A DNA stretch of 64,000 nt, from the NCBI GenBank assembly GCA_020247055.1, contig JADCJL010000023.1:25296-89295 (forward strand), read 5' to 3'. Position numbers and translations under genes: made by a program. The notes beneath the pieces are model-generated. The model did not search any database, had not been told where the DNA came from, and saw only the letters and a program-made list of their open reading frames with translations. Within the stretch, counting starts at the first letter, position 1. Each line of letters begins with the position of its first letter. The DNA comes from Acidobacteriaceae bacterium (GTDB lineage: Bacteria > Acidobacteriota > Terriglobia > Bryobacterales > Bryobacteraceae). Below are positions 33,333 to 41,466 of this stretch, one piece after another.

Positions 33333-34766
33333 TTAATGAGCTCCTCGGCCGATGACGACCTGGGGGATGGTGCGCAGAATGATTTTCCAGTCGAGGGCTA
33401 AAGACCAGTTATCGATGTAACGCATGTCCAGGGTCATCCAGGTTTCAAAATCGACGGTGTCGCGGCCTTCGACCACCCACAGGCAGGTTAAACCCGGGCG
33501 CATGCGCAGACGGCGCCGCTGCCACCGCTTATATTGTTCCACTTCTTCGGGGATCGCCGGCCGGGGGCCGACCAGGGACATGTCGCCGGCGAGGACGTTC
33601 CACAGCTGCGGGAGTTCGTCGATCGAGAACTTGCGCAGCCACTTGCCGATGGGGGTAAGCCGCGGGTCGTTGCGGATTTTGAAGACGAGTTCGCGTTCGT
33701 TGCGGCTCATCAACTGCTGCTTCAGCGCTTCGGCGTTGGCGACCATGGAGCGGAACTTGTAGAGCCGGAAGCGGCGGCCGTTGAGGCCGCAGCGGATTTG
33801 TGAAAAGATCACCGGCCCGGGCGAGGTGAGCTTGACGGCGAGGGCGACGGCGAGCAGCAGTGGCGCGAGCGCCACAAGGGCGAGCGCGCTGCAGGCGATG
33901 TCGGTGGCGCGCTTGAGGAGCAGGCGGAGTTCGTCGTGCGGGGCGCCGGAGAAGGTGAGCAGGGGGGCGGGGCCGAGGCGGTCGAGATAGACGCTGCTGT
34001 GGACGTGGGGGCCCTGGAGGTGGGGGAAGATATCGAGCGCGACGCGGGTGCGGACGCCCTCTTCGTCGCACAGCAGGAGGGTCTCTTCGAGGCGGGGCAG
34101 GTCGGCGGCGGGGACGGCGAAGATCACCTCGTCGATGACGCGGCGGCGGAGGATCTGCGGCAGTTCGTCGAGGGGGTGCACGGGATACTCGTGAGCGAGT
34201 TGCAGAGCCGCGACGGCGGGCCGCTCTTCAAGAAAGCCCAGCAGGCGCATGCCGAACGATTCGGCCTCTTCGACCAGGTGGGCCAGGCGGCGGGCGCTTT
34301 CGCCGGTACCGGCGATCATCACATAGTGCTGCGCCCCGAACCGCTGGCGGAACCAGCGCAGCAGGGGGCCGGCGTTCCAGCGGAAGACAAGCAGGCCGAG
34401 GCAGGCCAGGGCGCCGAACAGGCCGAGAAAGGCGCGGCTGACGTCGAGCCGGAGCAGAAACTGAGTCAGCACGACGATGACGACGGCGAACAGGGTCTGC
34501 CGGAGGGTCTCTTTGACCACGTCGCGGCGGCGGGCGGATTCGAGGCGCTCGTAGGTGCCGAACCAGGCGGCGGCGCCAAGAAAGGCGAGGGCGGCGACGA
34601 GCAGCAGCAGGTACTTCATCGGGGTATCGATGTAGAACTGCCGGGCGAGGTGCCAGCCGCTGCGGGTCTGGTAGGCCAGTTCATATGCCGCCCAGACGAG
34701 GGCGGCATCGGCGAGTCCAAAAAATAAACGGAGCTTTCGCTGACGCCGGGAGTACACTTCGCTCAT
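33333..34766 (-). CDS. Undecaprenyl-phosphate sugar phosphotransferase (polyprenyl glycosylphosphotransferase)
   Basis: 477 residues from the ATG at 34766. The N-terminal half has four to five transmembrane helices (LRLFFGLADAALVWAAYELAY, YLLLLVAALAFLGAAAWFG, TLFAVVIVVLTQFLL, AFLGLFGALACLGLLVF), then a Rossmann-like part (YVMIAGTGESARRLAHLVEEA). The C-terminal bacterial sugar transferase domain reads KRATDIACSALALVALAPLLLAVALAVKL, PVIFSQIRCGLNGRRFRLYKFRSM, ELPQLWNVLAGDMSLVGPRPAIPEEVEQY and RPGLTCLWVVEGRDTVDFETWMTLDMRYIDNWSLALDWKI. It would load the first sugar-1-phosphate onto the lipid carrier for exopolysaccharide synthesis. No other EPS genes are in the window. Confidence 0.92.
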   Translation of the reverse strand: MSEVYSRRQRKLRLFFGLADAALVWAAYELAYQTRSGWHLARQFYIDTPMKYLLLLVAALAFLGAAAWFGTYERLESARRRDVVKETLRQTLFAVVIVVLTQFLLRLDVSRAFLGLFGALACLGLLVFRWNAGPLLRWFRQRFGAQHYVMIAGTGESARRLAHLVEEAESFGMRLLGFLEERPAVAALQLAHEYPVHPLDELPQILRRRVIDEVIFAVPAADLPRLEETLLLCDEEGVRTRVALDIFPHLQGPHVHSSVYLDRLGPAPLLTFSGAPHDELRLLLKRATDIACSALALVALAPLLLAVALAVKLTSPGPVIFSQIRCGLNGRRFRLYKFRSMVANAEALKQQLMSRNERELVFKIRNDPRLTPIGKWLRKFSIDELPQLWNVLAGDMSLVGPRPAIPEEVEQYKRWQRRRLRMRPGLTCLWVVEGRDTVDFETWMTLDMRYIDNWSLALDWKIILRTIPQVVIGRGAH

Positions 34767-34797
34767 CAGACTAACAGATTGGGCCCTGCGCCCGTTA

Positions 34798-34827
34798 CCT
34801 AGCAAATGCTAACCTAGTGAATGCTAA
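34798..34827 (+). repeat. Two tandem 15-base repeats over the tetR start (candidate operator)
   Basis: CCTAGCAAATGCTAA (34798-34812) is followed directly by CCTAGTGAATGCTAA (34813-34827), 13 of 15 identical. The first copy contains the inverted repeat TAGCA-AA-TGCTA. The second covers the tetR ATG at 34821. A TetR-type repressor binding here would block its own gene and the efflux genes behind it; that is inference. Confidence 0.65.
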
Positions 34828-35441
34828 TGGCCGGAAAAACCAAGCTCAATCGCGCCGAGCGGCGGCAGGTGATTGTCGATACGGCCTCGGCGCTGTTTGC
34901 CGAACGGGGCTTTCGCGGCGTGACGACGCGCGAGTTGGCGCGGAGCGCCGGCGTCTCCGAGCCGGTGCTGTACGAGCACTTCCGCACTAAAGAAGAGCTC
35001 TACTCGGCCATCATTGACCGCTCGCAGCAGAAGGTGGCCGGCGAAGACCCGCACGCGCTGCTCGACGCGCTGGCGGTGATTGAAGACCCGCGCGTTTACT
35101 TTCAGAAACTGGCTCATCTGATCGCCGAGTTTCACACGAGCAACCCGGAGTACATCCGGCAGGTACTGTTTGCCGCGCTCGAGGGGCATGCGCTGGCCGA
35201 TTTGTGTTTTGAGCGGAACTCGGGCCCCGTCTACGCCAAAGTATCCGCCTATTTGAAGGCGCGGATGGCCGCCGGCCAGCTGCGCCGGCTCGATCCGACC
35301 ATTGCTGCCCGGGCGATTGTCGGGGCCGTGATGCAGTACTGCCTGTTTGAACTCCACTTTGGCTTCCGCACGGTGCGCGCGAGTAAGAAGCGCGCCCTCG
35401 AAGGCATTGTGGACCTCTTTTTGAATGGAATTCTGAAATGA
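34821..35441 (+). CDS. TetR-family transcriptional regulator
   Basis: 206 residues from the ATG at 34821; a second in-frame ATG at 34827 (MAGKTKL) is equally possible. The N-terminal helix-turn-helix is classic TetR: RQVIVDTASALFAERGFRGVTTRELARSAGVSEPVLYEHFRTKEELYSAIID. The rest is the helical ligand-binding and dimer domain, ending in RTVRASKKRALEGIVDLFLNGIL. The stop overlaps the start of the RND adaptor gene as ATGA, so regulator, adaptor and pump form one transcript, the usual layout for drug-efflux operons under autoregulated repression. Divergent from the sugar transferase gene. Confidence 0.92.
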   Translation: MLMAGKTKLNRAERRQVIVDTASALFAERGFRGVTTRELARSAGVSEPVLYEHFRTKEELYSAIIDRSQQKVAGEDPHALLDALAVIEDPRVYFQKLAHLIAEFHTSNPEYIRQVLFAALEGHALADLCFERNSGPVYAKVSAYLKARMAAGQLRRLDPTIAARAIVGAVMQYCLFELHFGFRTVRASKKRALEGIVDLFLNGILK

Positions 35442-36649
35442 AACTCTCTCTTGCTTTGTTGTGCGCGTTGTTTGGTTTGCTGGCGGCCGGCTGCGGCCGC
35501 CAGGCGGCTCCGGCGGCGGCCGGAAAAACCGAGGCGGCCCCCCGGCCGGAGGCGGCGCCGCTTGCGGTGCGGACGGCAGCGGCCGAGCAGCGGAGCGTGG
35601 AACGCTCGATGGTGGCGACCGGTTCGCTGTTGCCGGACGATACGGTGACGATTAGCTCGGAGGTGCAGGGCCGCGTAGCGAAGATTCACTACGATTTCGG
35701 CCAGAGTGTCCGGCAGGGCGCCGTGCTCGTGGAGCTCGACCCGACCGAGTACGACCTGCAGATTGAGCGGGCGCGGGGGGCGCTGAACCAGGCGCTGGCG
35801 CGGTTGGGTCTCCCGGCGTACGCGGGAAAGATGAGCCCGCCCGAGTCGACGCCCGCCCTCCGGCAGGTGCTGGCGCAGCTCGAGGACACGCGGTTCAAGT
35901 ACGAGAGCGCGGCCAAGCTGGTGAAGACCGGCGACGTGTCGCAGGAGCGATTCACCGAGGCCGAGAAGGCTTACCGCGCCCGGCAGGCGGCCGTCGAACT
36001 GGCGCGGGACGAGATGCGGGTGGCGTGGATGAGCGTGACGGCGCTTGAAGCGGATTTGAAAATCGTCCAGAAGCGGCGCAACGATACGGTAGTGCGAGCA
36101 CCGTTCGACGCCGAAGTGGGCGAGAAGGTGGCGGCGGTGGGGCAGTTTGTCAAAGACAACACGCCGCTCATTCGGCTCGTCAAAACCAATCCGCTGCGCT
36201 TGCGCGCCGAGATTCCGGAGGCGGCTTCGAGCGCCGTGCCGTTGGGCACGCGGCTGACCTTTACGACCGATGCGCTGCCGGGGGCCGAGTTTACGGCCGT
36301 CGTGCGGCAGCGGAACCCGGCGCTCGACGCGCGGTCCCGCACGCTCTCCGTCGAAGCCCGGCTCGAGCGGGGCGACGCGCGGCTGCGGCCGGGGATGTTC
36401 GTGCAGGTGAAGCTGGTGACGCAGGCGGCGGCCGCCATGGTGGCCGTGCCGCGGCAGGCGCTCTACAGCGTCGCGGGTTTGACCAAACTGTTCGTGATTG
36501 AAAACGGGGCGGCGCGGCTGGTGACGTTTACCCCGGGGCTCGAAACCGATGGCTGGGTGGAGGTGCCGGACGGAGCGGTGAAGCCGGGCGACCGCGTGGC
36601 GGTCTCCGAACTCGGCACCCTGACCAACGGCACCAAGGTGAGGATGTAG
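35438..36649 (+). CDS. Efflux RND periplasmic adaptor (AcrA/MexA type), lipoprotein
   Basis: 403 residues. MKLSLALLCALFGLLAAGCGR has a lipobox (LAAGC), giving a lipid-anchored periplasmic protein. Order of domains: lipoyl half SSEVQGRVAKIHYDFGQSVRQGAVLVELDPTEYDLQIERA, a long helical hairpin from ~110 to 205, second lipoyl half RNDTVVRAPFDAEVGEKVAAVGQFVKDNTPLIRLVKTNPLRLRAEIPE, beta-barrel TLSVEARLERGDARLRPGMFVQVKL and membrane-proximal GVFVQ-type end APRQALYSVAGLTKLFVIENGAARLV. It connects the RND pump with the TolC-type channel encoded by the next ORF (3-base gap). Confidence 0.93.
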   Translation: MKLSLALLCALFGLLAAGCGRQAAPAAAGKTEAAPRPEAAPLAVRTAAAEQRSVERSMVATGSLLPDDTVTISSEVQGRVAKIHYDFGQSVRQGAVLVELDPTEYDLQIERARGALNQALARLGLPAYAGKMSPPESTPALRQVLAQLEDTRFKYESAAKLVKTGDVSQERFTEAEKAYRARQAAVELARDEMRVAWMSVTALEADLKIVQKRRNDTVVRAPFDAEVGEKVAAVGQFVKDNTPLIRLVKTNPLRLRAEIPEAASSAVPLGTRLTFTTDALPGAEFTAVVRQRNPALDARSRTLSVEARLERGDARLRPGMFVQVKLVTQAAAAMVAVPRQALYSVAGLTKLFVIENGAARLVTFTPGLETDGWVEVPDGAVKPGDRVAVSELGTLTNGTKVRM

Positions 36650-36652
36650 ACC

Positions 36653-39600
36653 ATGCAGAGACTTGCTGAGATCTGCATTAAACGCCCGGTGTTCGCGACG
36701 ATGCTCATTCTGATGCTCGTCGTGCTGGGCCTGGACGGCTACCGGAAACTGGGCGTCGACCTGTTTCCGAAGATTGAGTTTCCGATCGTCTCGATTACGA
36801 CCACGCTGCGCGGCGCCTCGCCCGAAGAGGTGGAGACGCAGCTATCGAAGCGCATTGAAGAGGCCGTCAATACGGTCTCCGGCATCGATGAGCTGTTTTC
36901 GAACTCCTCGGAGGGCCTGTCGCGGGTGACCATTCAGTTCACCCTCGAAAAAGATGCCGAGGTGGCCGCGCAGGAGGTGCGCGATAAGATTTCGACCATT
37001 CTCGGCCAGCTGCCGCAGGACGCCGATCCGCCGGTGGTCGAGAAGGTCTCGACCGACGCTTCGCCGGTGATCAACGTCGTCGTCTCGGCTAACCGCGATC
37101 TGCGGGAGACGACCAAGATGGTCGATGACCGGATCAAGAAGAGCATCGAGTCGCTTGATGGCGTGGGGCAGGTGCGTTTTATCGGTGACCGGGAGCGGGC
37201 GATTCAGATCTGGCTCGACGGCCAGAAGCTGTACTCCTACAACCTGAATATCGACCAGATTCGCGCCGCGATCGGGGCGCAGAACGCCGAGATTCCGGGT
37301 GGGCGTCTCGACCAGGGCAACCGCGAGTTGAGCGTCCGGACGCTGGGCCGGATCCTGCGGCCGGGCGATTTTTCGACTCTGATTGTGGCTAATACCCCGG
37401 GTGGACCCATCCGGGTGGAGGACATCGGCGCTGTGCAGGACGGCTTCAAGGAGCAGCGGACGCTGGCGCGCCTCGACGGCCGGGAAGCCGTGGTGCTGCA
37501 GATTCGCAAGCAGGCCGGGACGAACACCCTGTCCGTGATTGAAAAGGTAAAGGAGCGCATCGACGAGATTCGTCCGCTGCTGCCGCCGGACTTCGAGATT
37601 GCCTATGTGGGCGATCAGTCGTTCTTCATCGTCGAGTCGTTCCACGCCGTGCAGGAGCACCTGATTCTGGGCGGCTTGCTGGCCGGGGTGGTCGTGCTGC
37701 TGTTTATGCGGAGCTGGCGGTCGACGCTGATTGCGGCGGTGTCCATTCCGACCTCAATTATTGCCACCTATACGCTGATGAACCTGATGGGTTTTACGCT
37801 CAATCAGATTACGATGCTGGCGTTGACGCTGATGGTGGGCATTGTGATTGACGATGCGATTGTGGTGCTCGAAAACATCTTCCGGTTTCTTGAAGAGAAG
37901 CGGATGACGCCGATTGAGGCCGCCATTGAGGGCACGCGCGACATCGGTCTGGCCGTGCTGGCGACAACGCTGTCGCTGGCTGTCGTCTTTCTGCCGGTGG
38001 CGTTTATGAGCGGCATTGTCGGCCGTTTCATGTCGAGCTTCGGGTTCACGGCCGCCTTTGCGATCATGGTGTCGCTCGTCGTTAGCTTCACGCTGACGCC
38101 GATGCTCTGCTCCCGCTTCCTGAAGCTGACCCCGGGCCACGACGCGAGCGCCACCAAGCAGACGCTCATCTTCAAGATGGTGGATGTGCCGTACCAGGTG
38201 ATGCTGCGTTGGTCGATGCGGCACCGGTGGGTGATTGTCACCATTTCGCTGGTGACCTTTCTTTCGACGGGGCTGCTGTTCCGGTTCCTGGGCGTCGATT
38301 TTCTGCCGCAGGATGACCAGTCTGAGTTTGAGGTGACGGTGCGGATGCCGCCGGGTTCGTCGCTGGCGGGTACGGATGAATTGATGCGGCAGGTGGAGGC
38401 GGACCTGCGGCGCTTGCCGGGCGTAAAGAACCTGCTGACGCAGATTGGTAGCGACCCCCGGCAGCAGGTGGACCGCGGCACGATTCTGGTGGCCCTGGTG
38501 CAGCCCGGCCAGCGGCGCGAAAACCAGTTTCAGGTGATGGATATGGCGCGGGAGACGCTGCGGAAGTATAAGGACCTGATCATCGCCGTGCAGCTGCCGG
38601 CGGTGATTCAGGGGGCCGGGCCCAACCGCGACTTTCAGTATTTTCTGCAGGGGCCGGACCTGGCGCAGCTGGACGGTTACGCCCGCAAGCTGATGGCGAG
38701 GCTGGCGGCGACACCGGGCGTGGCGGACCTGGAAAGCTCCTACGAAGCGGGCAAGCCGGAGGTGCGCGTGCTCGTCAACCGCGAAAAGGCGGCCAATCTG
38801 AACGTGAATGTGGCTTCGATTGCGACGGCGCTGCGGACGCTGGTAGCCGGCGATGAGCAGGTAACCACCTACCGCGAAGGCGACGACCGCTACGACGTCG
38901 GCCTGCGCGTGACGCGTGAGTTTCGCAACTCGCCGGACGCGATGAGCCGGCTGTATGTGCCGTCGGCCACGCTCGGCAACGTGGCGCTGTCGAACGTCGC
39001 CACGCTGCGGGAGGAAACGGGCCCCATCGGCATCGACCGGCGGAACCGGCAGCGGCAGATTCTGATCAGCGCGAGCGTGGTGGGCGGGCAGTCGCTCTCC
39101 GAGGTGCTGGCCGTGGCCGATAACACCATGAAGGAGCTGCAGATGCCGCCGGATTACCGCAACGGCACCATCGGACGCAGTAAGGAGCTGGGCCGCGCGG
39201 GCGCGAGCTTCGTCATTGCGTTTCTGCTGTCGATCATTTTCATGTACATGATTCTGGCGGCGCAGTTTGAGAGCTTCGTCGACCCGATTGTGATTCTGCT
39301 CAGTCTGCCGTTGTCGATGCCGTTTGCGCTGCTGTCGCTGATCATCATGCGGGAGAACTTTTCGATTATCTACAGCTCTGTGGGGATTCTCGTGTTGTTT
39401 GGCATTGTGAAGAAGAACTCGATCTTGCAGTTGGACCATATTAAGGCGCTGCGCCGCGAGGGCCTGCCGCGGCTCGAGGCGATTCTCAAGGGTTGCGAGG
39501 ACCGGCTGCGGCCGATTCTGATGACGACGGCGGCGCTGGTGGCCGGCATGCTGCCGCTGGCCCTCGGCCAGGGCGCGGGCGCGGGGACGCGGCGGACGGT

Positions 39601-41398
39601 GGCGATTGTCGTCATCGGCGGCCAGACGCTCTGCCTGCTGCTGACGCTGTTGATTACGCCCGTCTCCTACAGTCTGTTTGACGACCTGGCGAGCACGTCG
39701 TGGCTCCGCCGGTGGAGCCGGTGGTTGCCGTGGCGGAAGGCGGCCGGCCCGACGGCGGCGCTGCTGGCGCTCGTCGCCGTGCTTGCTCCGGTGGCGCACG
39801 GGGCCGAGGAGTTGAACAAGCAGCGGGTGGGCGTGACGGTGGCGGCGCGGAAGCTGACCTTGAAAGAAGCCGTCGAAGCCGCGCTGCAGAACAACCTCGA
39901 GATCGAGATCGAACGCACCAACATCGCCACCGCGCAGCAGCTGCTGAACGCGGCCAAGGGCGTCTTCGACCCGGTGTTCTCCTACACCCCCAGCTACGAG
40001 CGGCGCGACACCCCGGCCGCCTCCGTCCTGCAGGCGGCGACGGGGAAGCTCGAAGAGCGATTCCTCAACAATAACGCCGGGGTCCGCACGCGGGCGCCCT
40101 GGCAGGGCATGAGCCTGGGCGTGAGCTTCGACAACACCCGGACGCAGACCAACAACCCGTTCGTGAACCTGAACCCGTTTTTGAGCTCGCGGCTGCTGTT
40201 GACCTACACGCAGCCGCTGCTGCGGAACCGGTTGATTGACCGCGAACGCGCGCAGATCAAGATTCGCAGCAAGCAGGTGGGGATCTCGGAGACCGACTTT
40301 GAGCTGCGCGTCATCGACGTGGTCGCCCGCGTCGAGCAGGCCTACTGGGACCTGGTGGCCGCCCGGCAGGCGGTGCAGGTGGCCGAAGACGGGGTGAAGC
40401 TGGGGCAGGAGCAGTTGGCGCGGACGGAACGGCAGATTGCGGCGGGGACGCTGGCGCCGGTGGAGATTTCGCTCGCGCGGTCCGAGTTTGAGCGGCGCCG
40501 GGACTCGTTCTATGCCACGCAGGACATTCTGACCGCCGCCGAAAACAACCTGAAACTGCTGATGGCCAACGGACGGGCGAACGCCGTTTGGAGCGAGGAG
40601 CTCGTGCCGGCTGATGCGGAGACCACCGGCAAGCCGGAGGCTGAGGAGCTGGGCGCCGTCGTCGAGACCGCCCTGGCCAAGCGGCCCGAACTGCGGCTGT
40701 TGAGCCAGCGGCGGACCGTAAACGACATCGAAAAAGAGCTGAACCGGGACCAGTTGAAGCCGCAGGTGAACCTGGTGGCGGGCTACGCCAACAGCGGGTT
40801 GGCGGGCACGCTGAGCACGGCGCCCAATCCGTTTGAAGGCCAGAGCGCGGGCATCTACAGCCGGTTGAACCAACTGAGCGGCCTGGCGGGTCTGGCGCCG
40901 GTGCTGCCGCCGGTGCAGGGTTCGCTGCCGCCGTTTCTGCTGGGCGGGTACGGGTCGGCGCTGTCGAACGTGTTCACGGGCCGGTTTCCGACCGTGCAGG
41001 TAGGCATGCAGTTTGAACTCAATCTGCGCAACCGGACCGCCGAGGCGGCGCTGGCGCAGACGGCGATTGCCGAAAAGCGGCTGGGCCTCGAACGGACGCG
41101 CCTTGAACAGGCCATTGACGCCCAGGTGCGCAACGCGCTGCAAGGGCTGGTGGCGTCCCGTGAGCGGATTGCGGCGGCCGAAGCGTCGGCCAAGGCGGCC
41201 GAAGAGAAGTTGAACAGCGAAGTCCGGCTTTTTCAGACGGGCGAATCGACCAACTTTTTCGTCCTGCAGCGGCAGAACGAGCTGCTCGAATCGCGCCGCC
41301 GGGCCGTGGTGGCGCATTTGGAGTACAACAAGTCCGCCGCGCGCCTTGAACAGGCGCGGGGGCGGACGCTTGAAACCAAGGAGATCCGGCTGCGGTAG
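36653..41398 (+). CDS. RND (HAE-1-like) efflux pump joined in frame to a TolC-type channel
   Basis: 1581 codons without a stop. Residues 1-~1020 are a full hydrophobe/amphiphile-type RND pump: MQRLAEICIKRPVFATMLILMLVVLGLDGYRKLGVDLFPKIEFP, the TM4 proton-relay pair in GIVIDDAIVVLENIFR, and C-terminal RRTVAIVVIGGQTLCLLLTLLITPVSYSLFDDL. Residues ~1050-1581 are a complete TolC-family channel: KLTLKEAVEAALQNNLEIEIERTNIATAQQLL and ELGAVVETALAKRPELRLLSQRRTVNDIEKEL repeats, ending RARRAVVAHLEYNKSAARLEQARGRTLE-like helices. The junction PWRKAAGPTAALLALVAVLAPVAHGAEELNK looks like a signal peptide, with an in-frame TTG just before it. Normally the pump and channel are separate proteins in different membranes. 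Either a real fusion, a fusion cut by signal peptidase, or two proteins by internal initiation. Confidence 0.9.
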   Translation: MQRLAEICIKRPVFATMLILMLVVLGLDGYRKLGVDLFPKIEFPIVSITTTLRGASPEEVETQLSKRIEEAVNTVSGIDELFSNSSEGLSRVTIQFTLEKDAEVAAQEVRDKISTILGQLPQDADPPVVEKVSTDASPVINVVVSANRDLRETTKMVDDRIKKSIESLDGVGQVRFIGDRERAIQIWLDGQKLYSYNLNIDQIRAAIGAQNAEIPGGRLDQGNRELSVRTLGRILRPGDFSTLIVANTPGGPIRVEDIGAVQDGFKEQRTLARLDGREAVVLQIRKQAGTNTLSVIEKVKERIDEIRPLLPPDFEIAYVGDQSFFIVESFHAVQEHLILGGLLAGVVVLLFMRSWRSTLIAAVSIPTSIIATYTLMNLMGFTLNQITMLALTLMVGIVIDDAIVVLENIFRFLEEKRMTPIEAAIEGTRDIGLAVLATTLSLAVVFLPVAFMSGIVGRFMSSFGFTAAFAIMVSLVVSFTLTPMLCSRFLKLTPGHDASATKQTLIFKMVDVPYQVMLRWSMRHRWVIVTISLVTFLSTGLLFRFLGVDFLPQDDQSEFEVTVRMPPGSSLAGTDELMRQVEADLRRLPGVKNLLTQIGSDPRQQVDRGTILVALVQPGQRRENQFQVMDMARETLRKYKDLIIAVQLPAVIQGAGPNRDFQYFLQGPDLAQLDGYARKLMARLAATPGVADLESSYEAGKPEVRVLVNREKAANLNVNVASIATALRTLVAGDEQVTTYREGDDRYDVGLRVTREFRNSPDAMSRLYVPSATLGNVALSNVATLREETGPIGIDRRNRQRQILISASVVGGQSLSEVLAVADNTMKELQMPPDYRNGTIGRSKELGRAGASFVIAFLLSIIFMYMILAAQFESFVDPIVILLSLPLSMPFALLSLIIMRENFSIIYSSVGILVLFGIVKKNSILQLDHIKALRREGLPRLEAILKGCEDRLRPILMTTAALVAGMLPLALGQGAGAGTRRTVAIVVIGGQTLCLLLTLLITPVSYSLFDDLASTSWLRRWSRWLPWRKAAGPTAALLALVAVLAPVAHGAEELNKQRVGVTVAARKLTLKEAVEAALQNNLEIEIERTNIATAQQLLNAAKGVFDPVFSYTPSYERRDTPAASVLQAATGKLEERFLNNNAGVRTRAPWQGMSLGVSFDNTRTQTNNPFVNLNPFLSSRLLLTYTQPLLRNRLIDRERAQIKIRSKQVGISETDFELRVIDVVARVEQAYWDLVAARQAVQVAEDGVKLGQEQLARTERQIAAGTLAPVEISLARSEFERRRDSFYATQDILTAAENNLKLLMANGRANAVWSEELVPADAETTGKPEAEELGAVVETALAKRPELRLLSQRRTVNDIEKELNRDQLKPQVNLVAGYANSGLAGTLSTAPNPFEGQSAGIYSRLNQLSGLAGLAPVLPPVQGSLPPFLLGGYGSALSNVFTGRFPTVQVGMQFELNLRNRTAEAALAQTAIAEKRLGLERTRLEQAIDAQVRNALQGLVASRERIAAAEASAKAAEEKLNSEVRLFQTGESTNFFVLQRQNELLESRRRAVVAHLEYNKSAARLEQARGRTLETKEIRLR
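39714..39727 (+). promoter_or_regulatory. Possible internal ribosome site and TTG start for the TolC part
   Basis: GGAG (39714-39717) lies 7 bases before TTG (39725-39727), which is codon 1025 of the 1581-codon ORF and in frame. Translation from it would begin M-PWRKAAGPTAALLALVAVLAPVAHG, with a basic n-region, hydrophobic core and an AHG-A cleavage-like site. This would give a separate, exported channel of about 557 residues. Confidence 0.5.
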
Positions 41399-41466
41399 GC
41401 GGCCTGTGGAAAACCTGAGGACAGCCAGCTTTTGCGCCGCGCGCCGGAGTCGGCTACTTTCGTTTT

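Noticed and set aside
37754-41317. 1187-codon open frame antisense to the RND/TolC gene
   Set aside because: Arg/His/Gln-rich with no domain; a by-product of high GC and codon bias on the true plus-strand gene.
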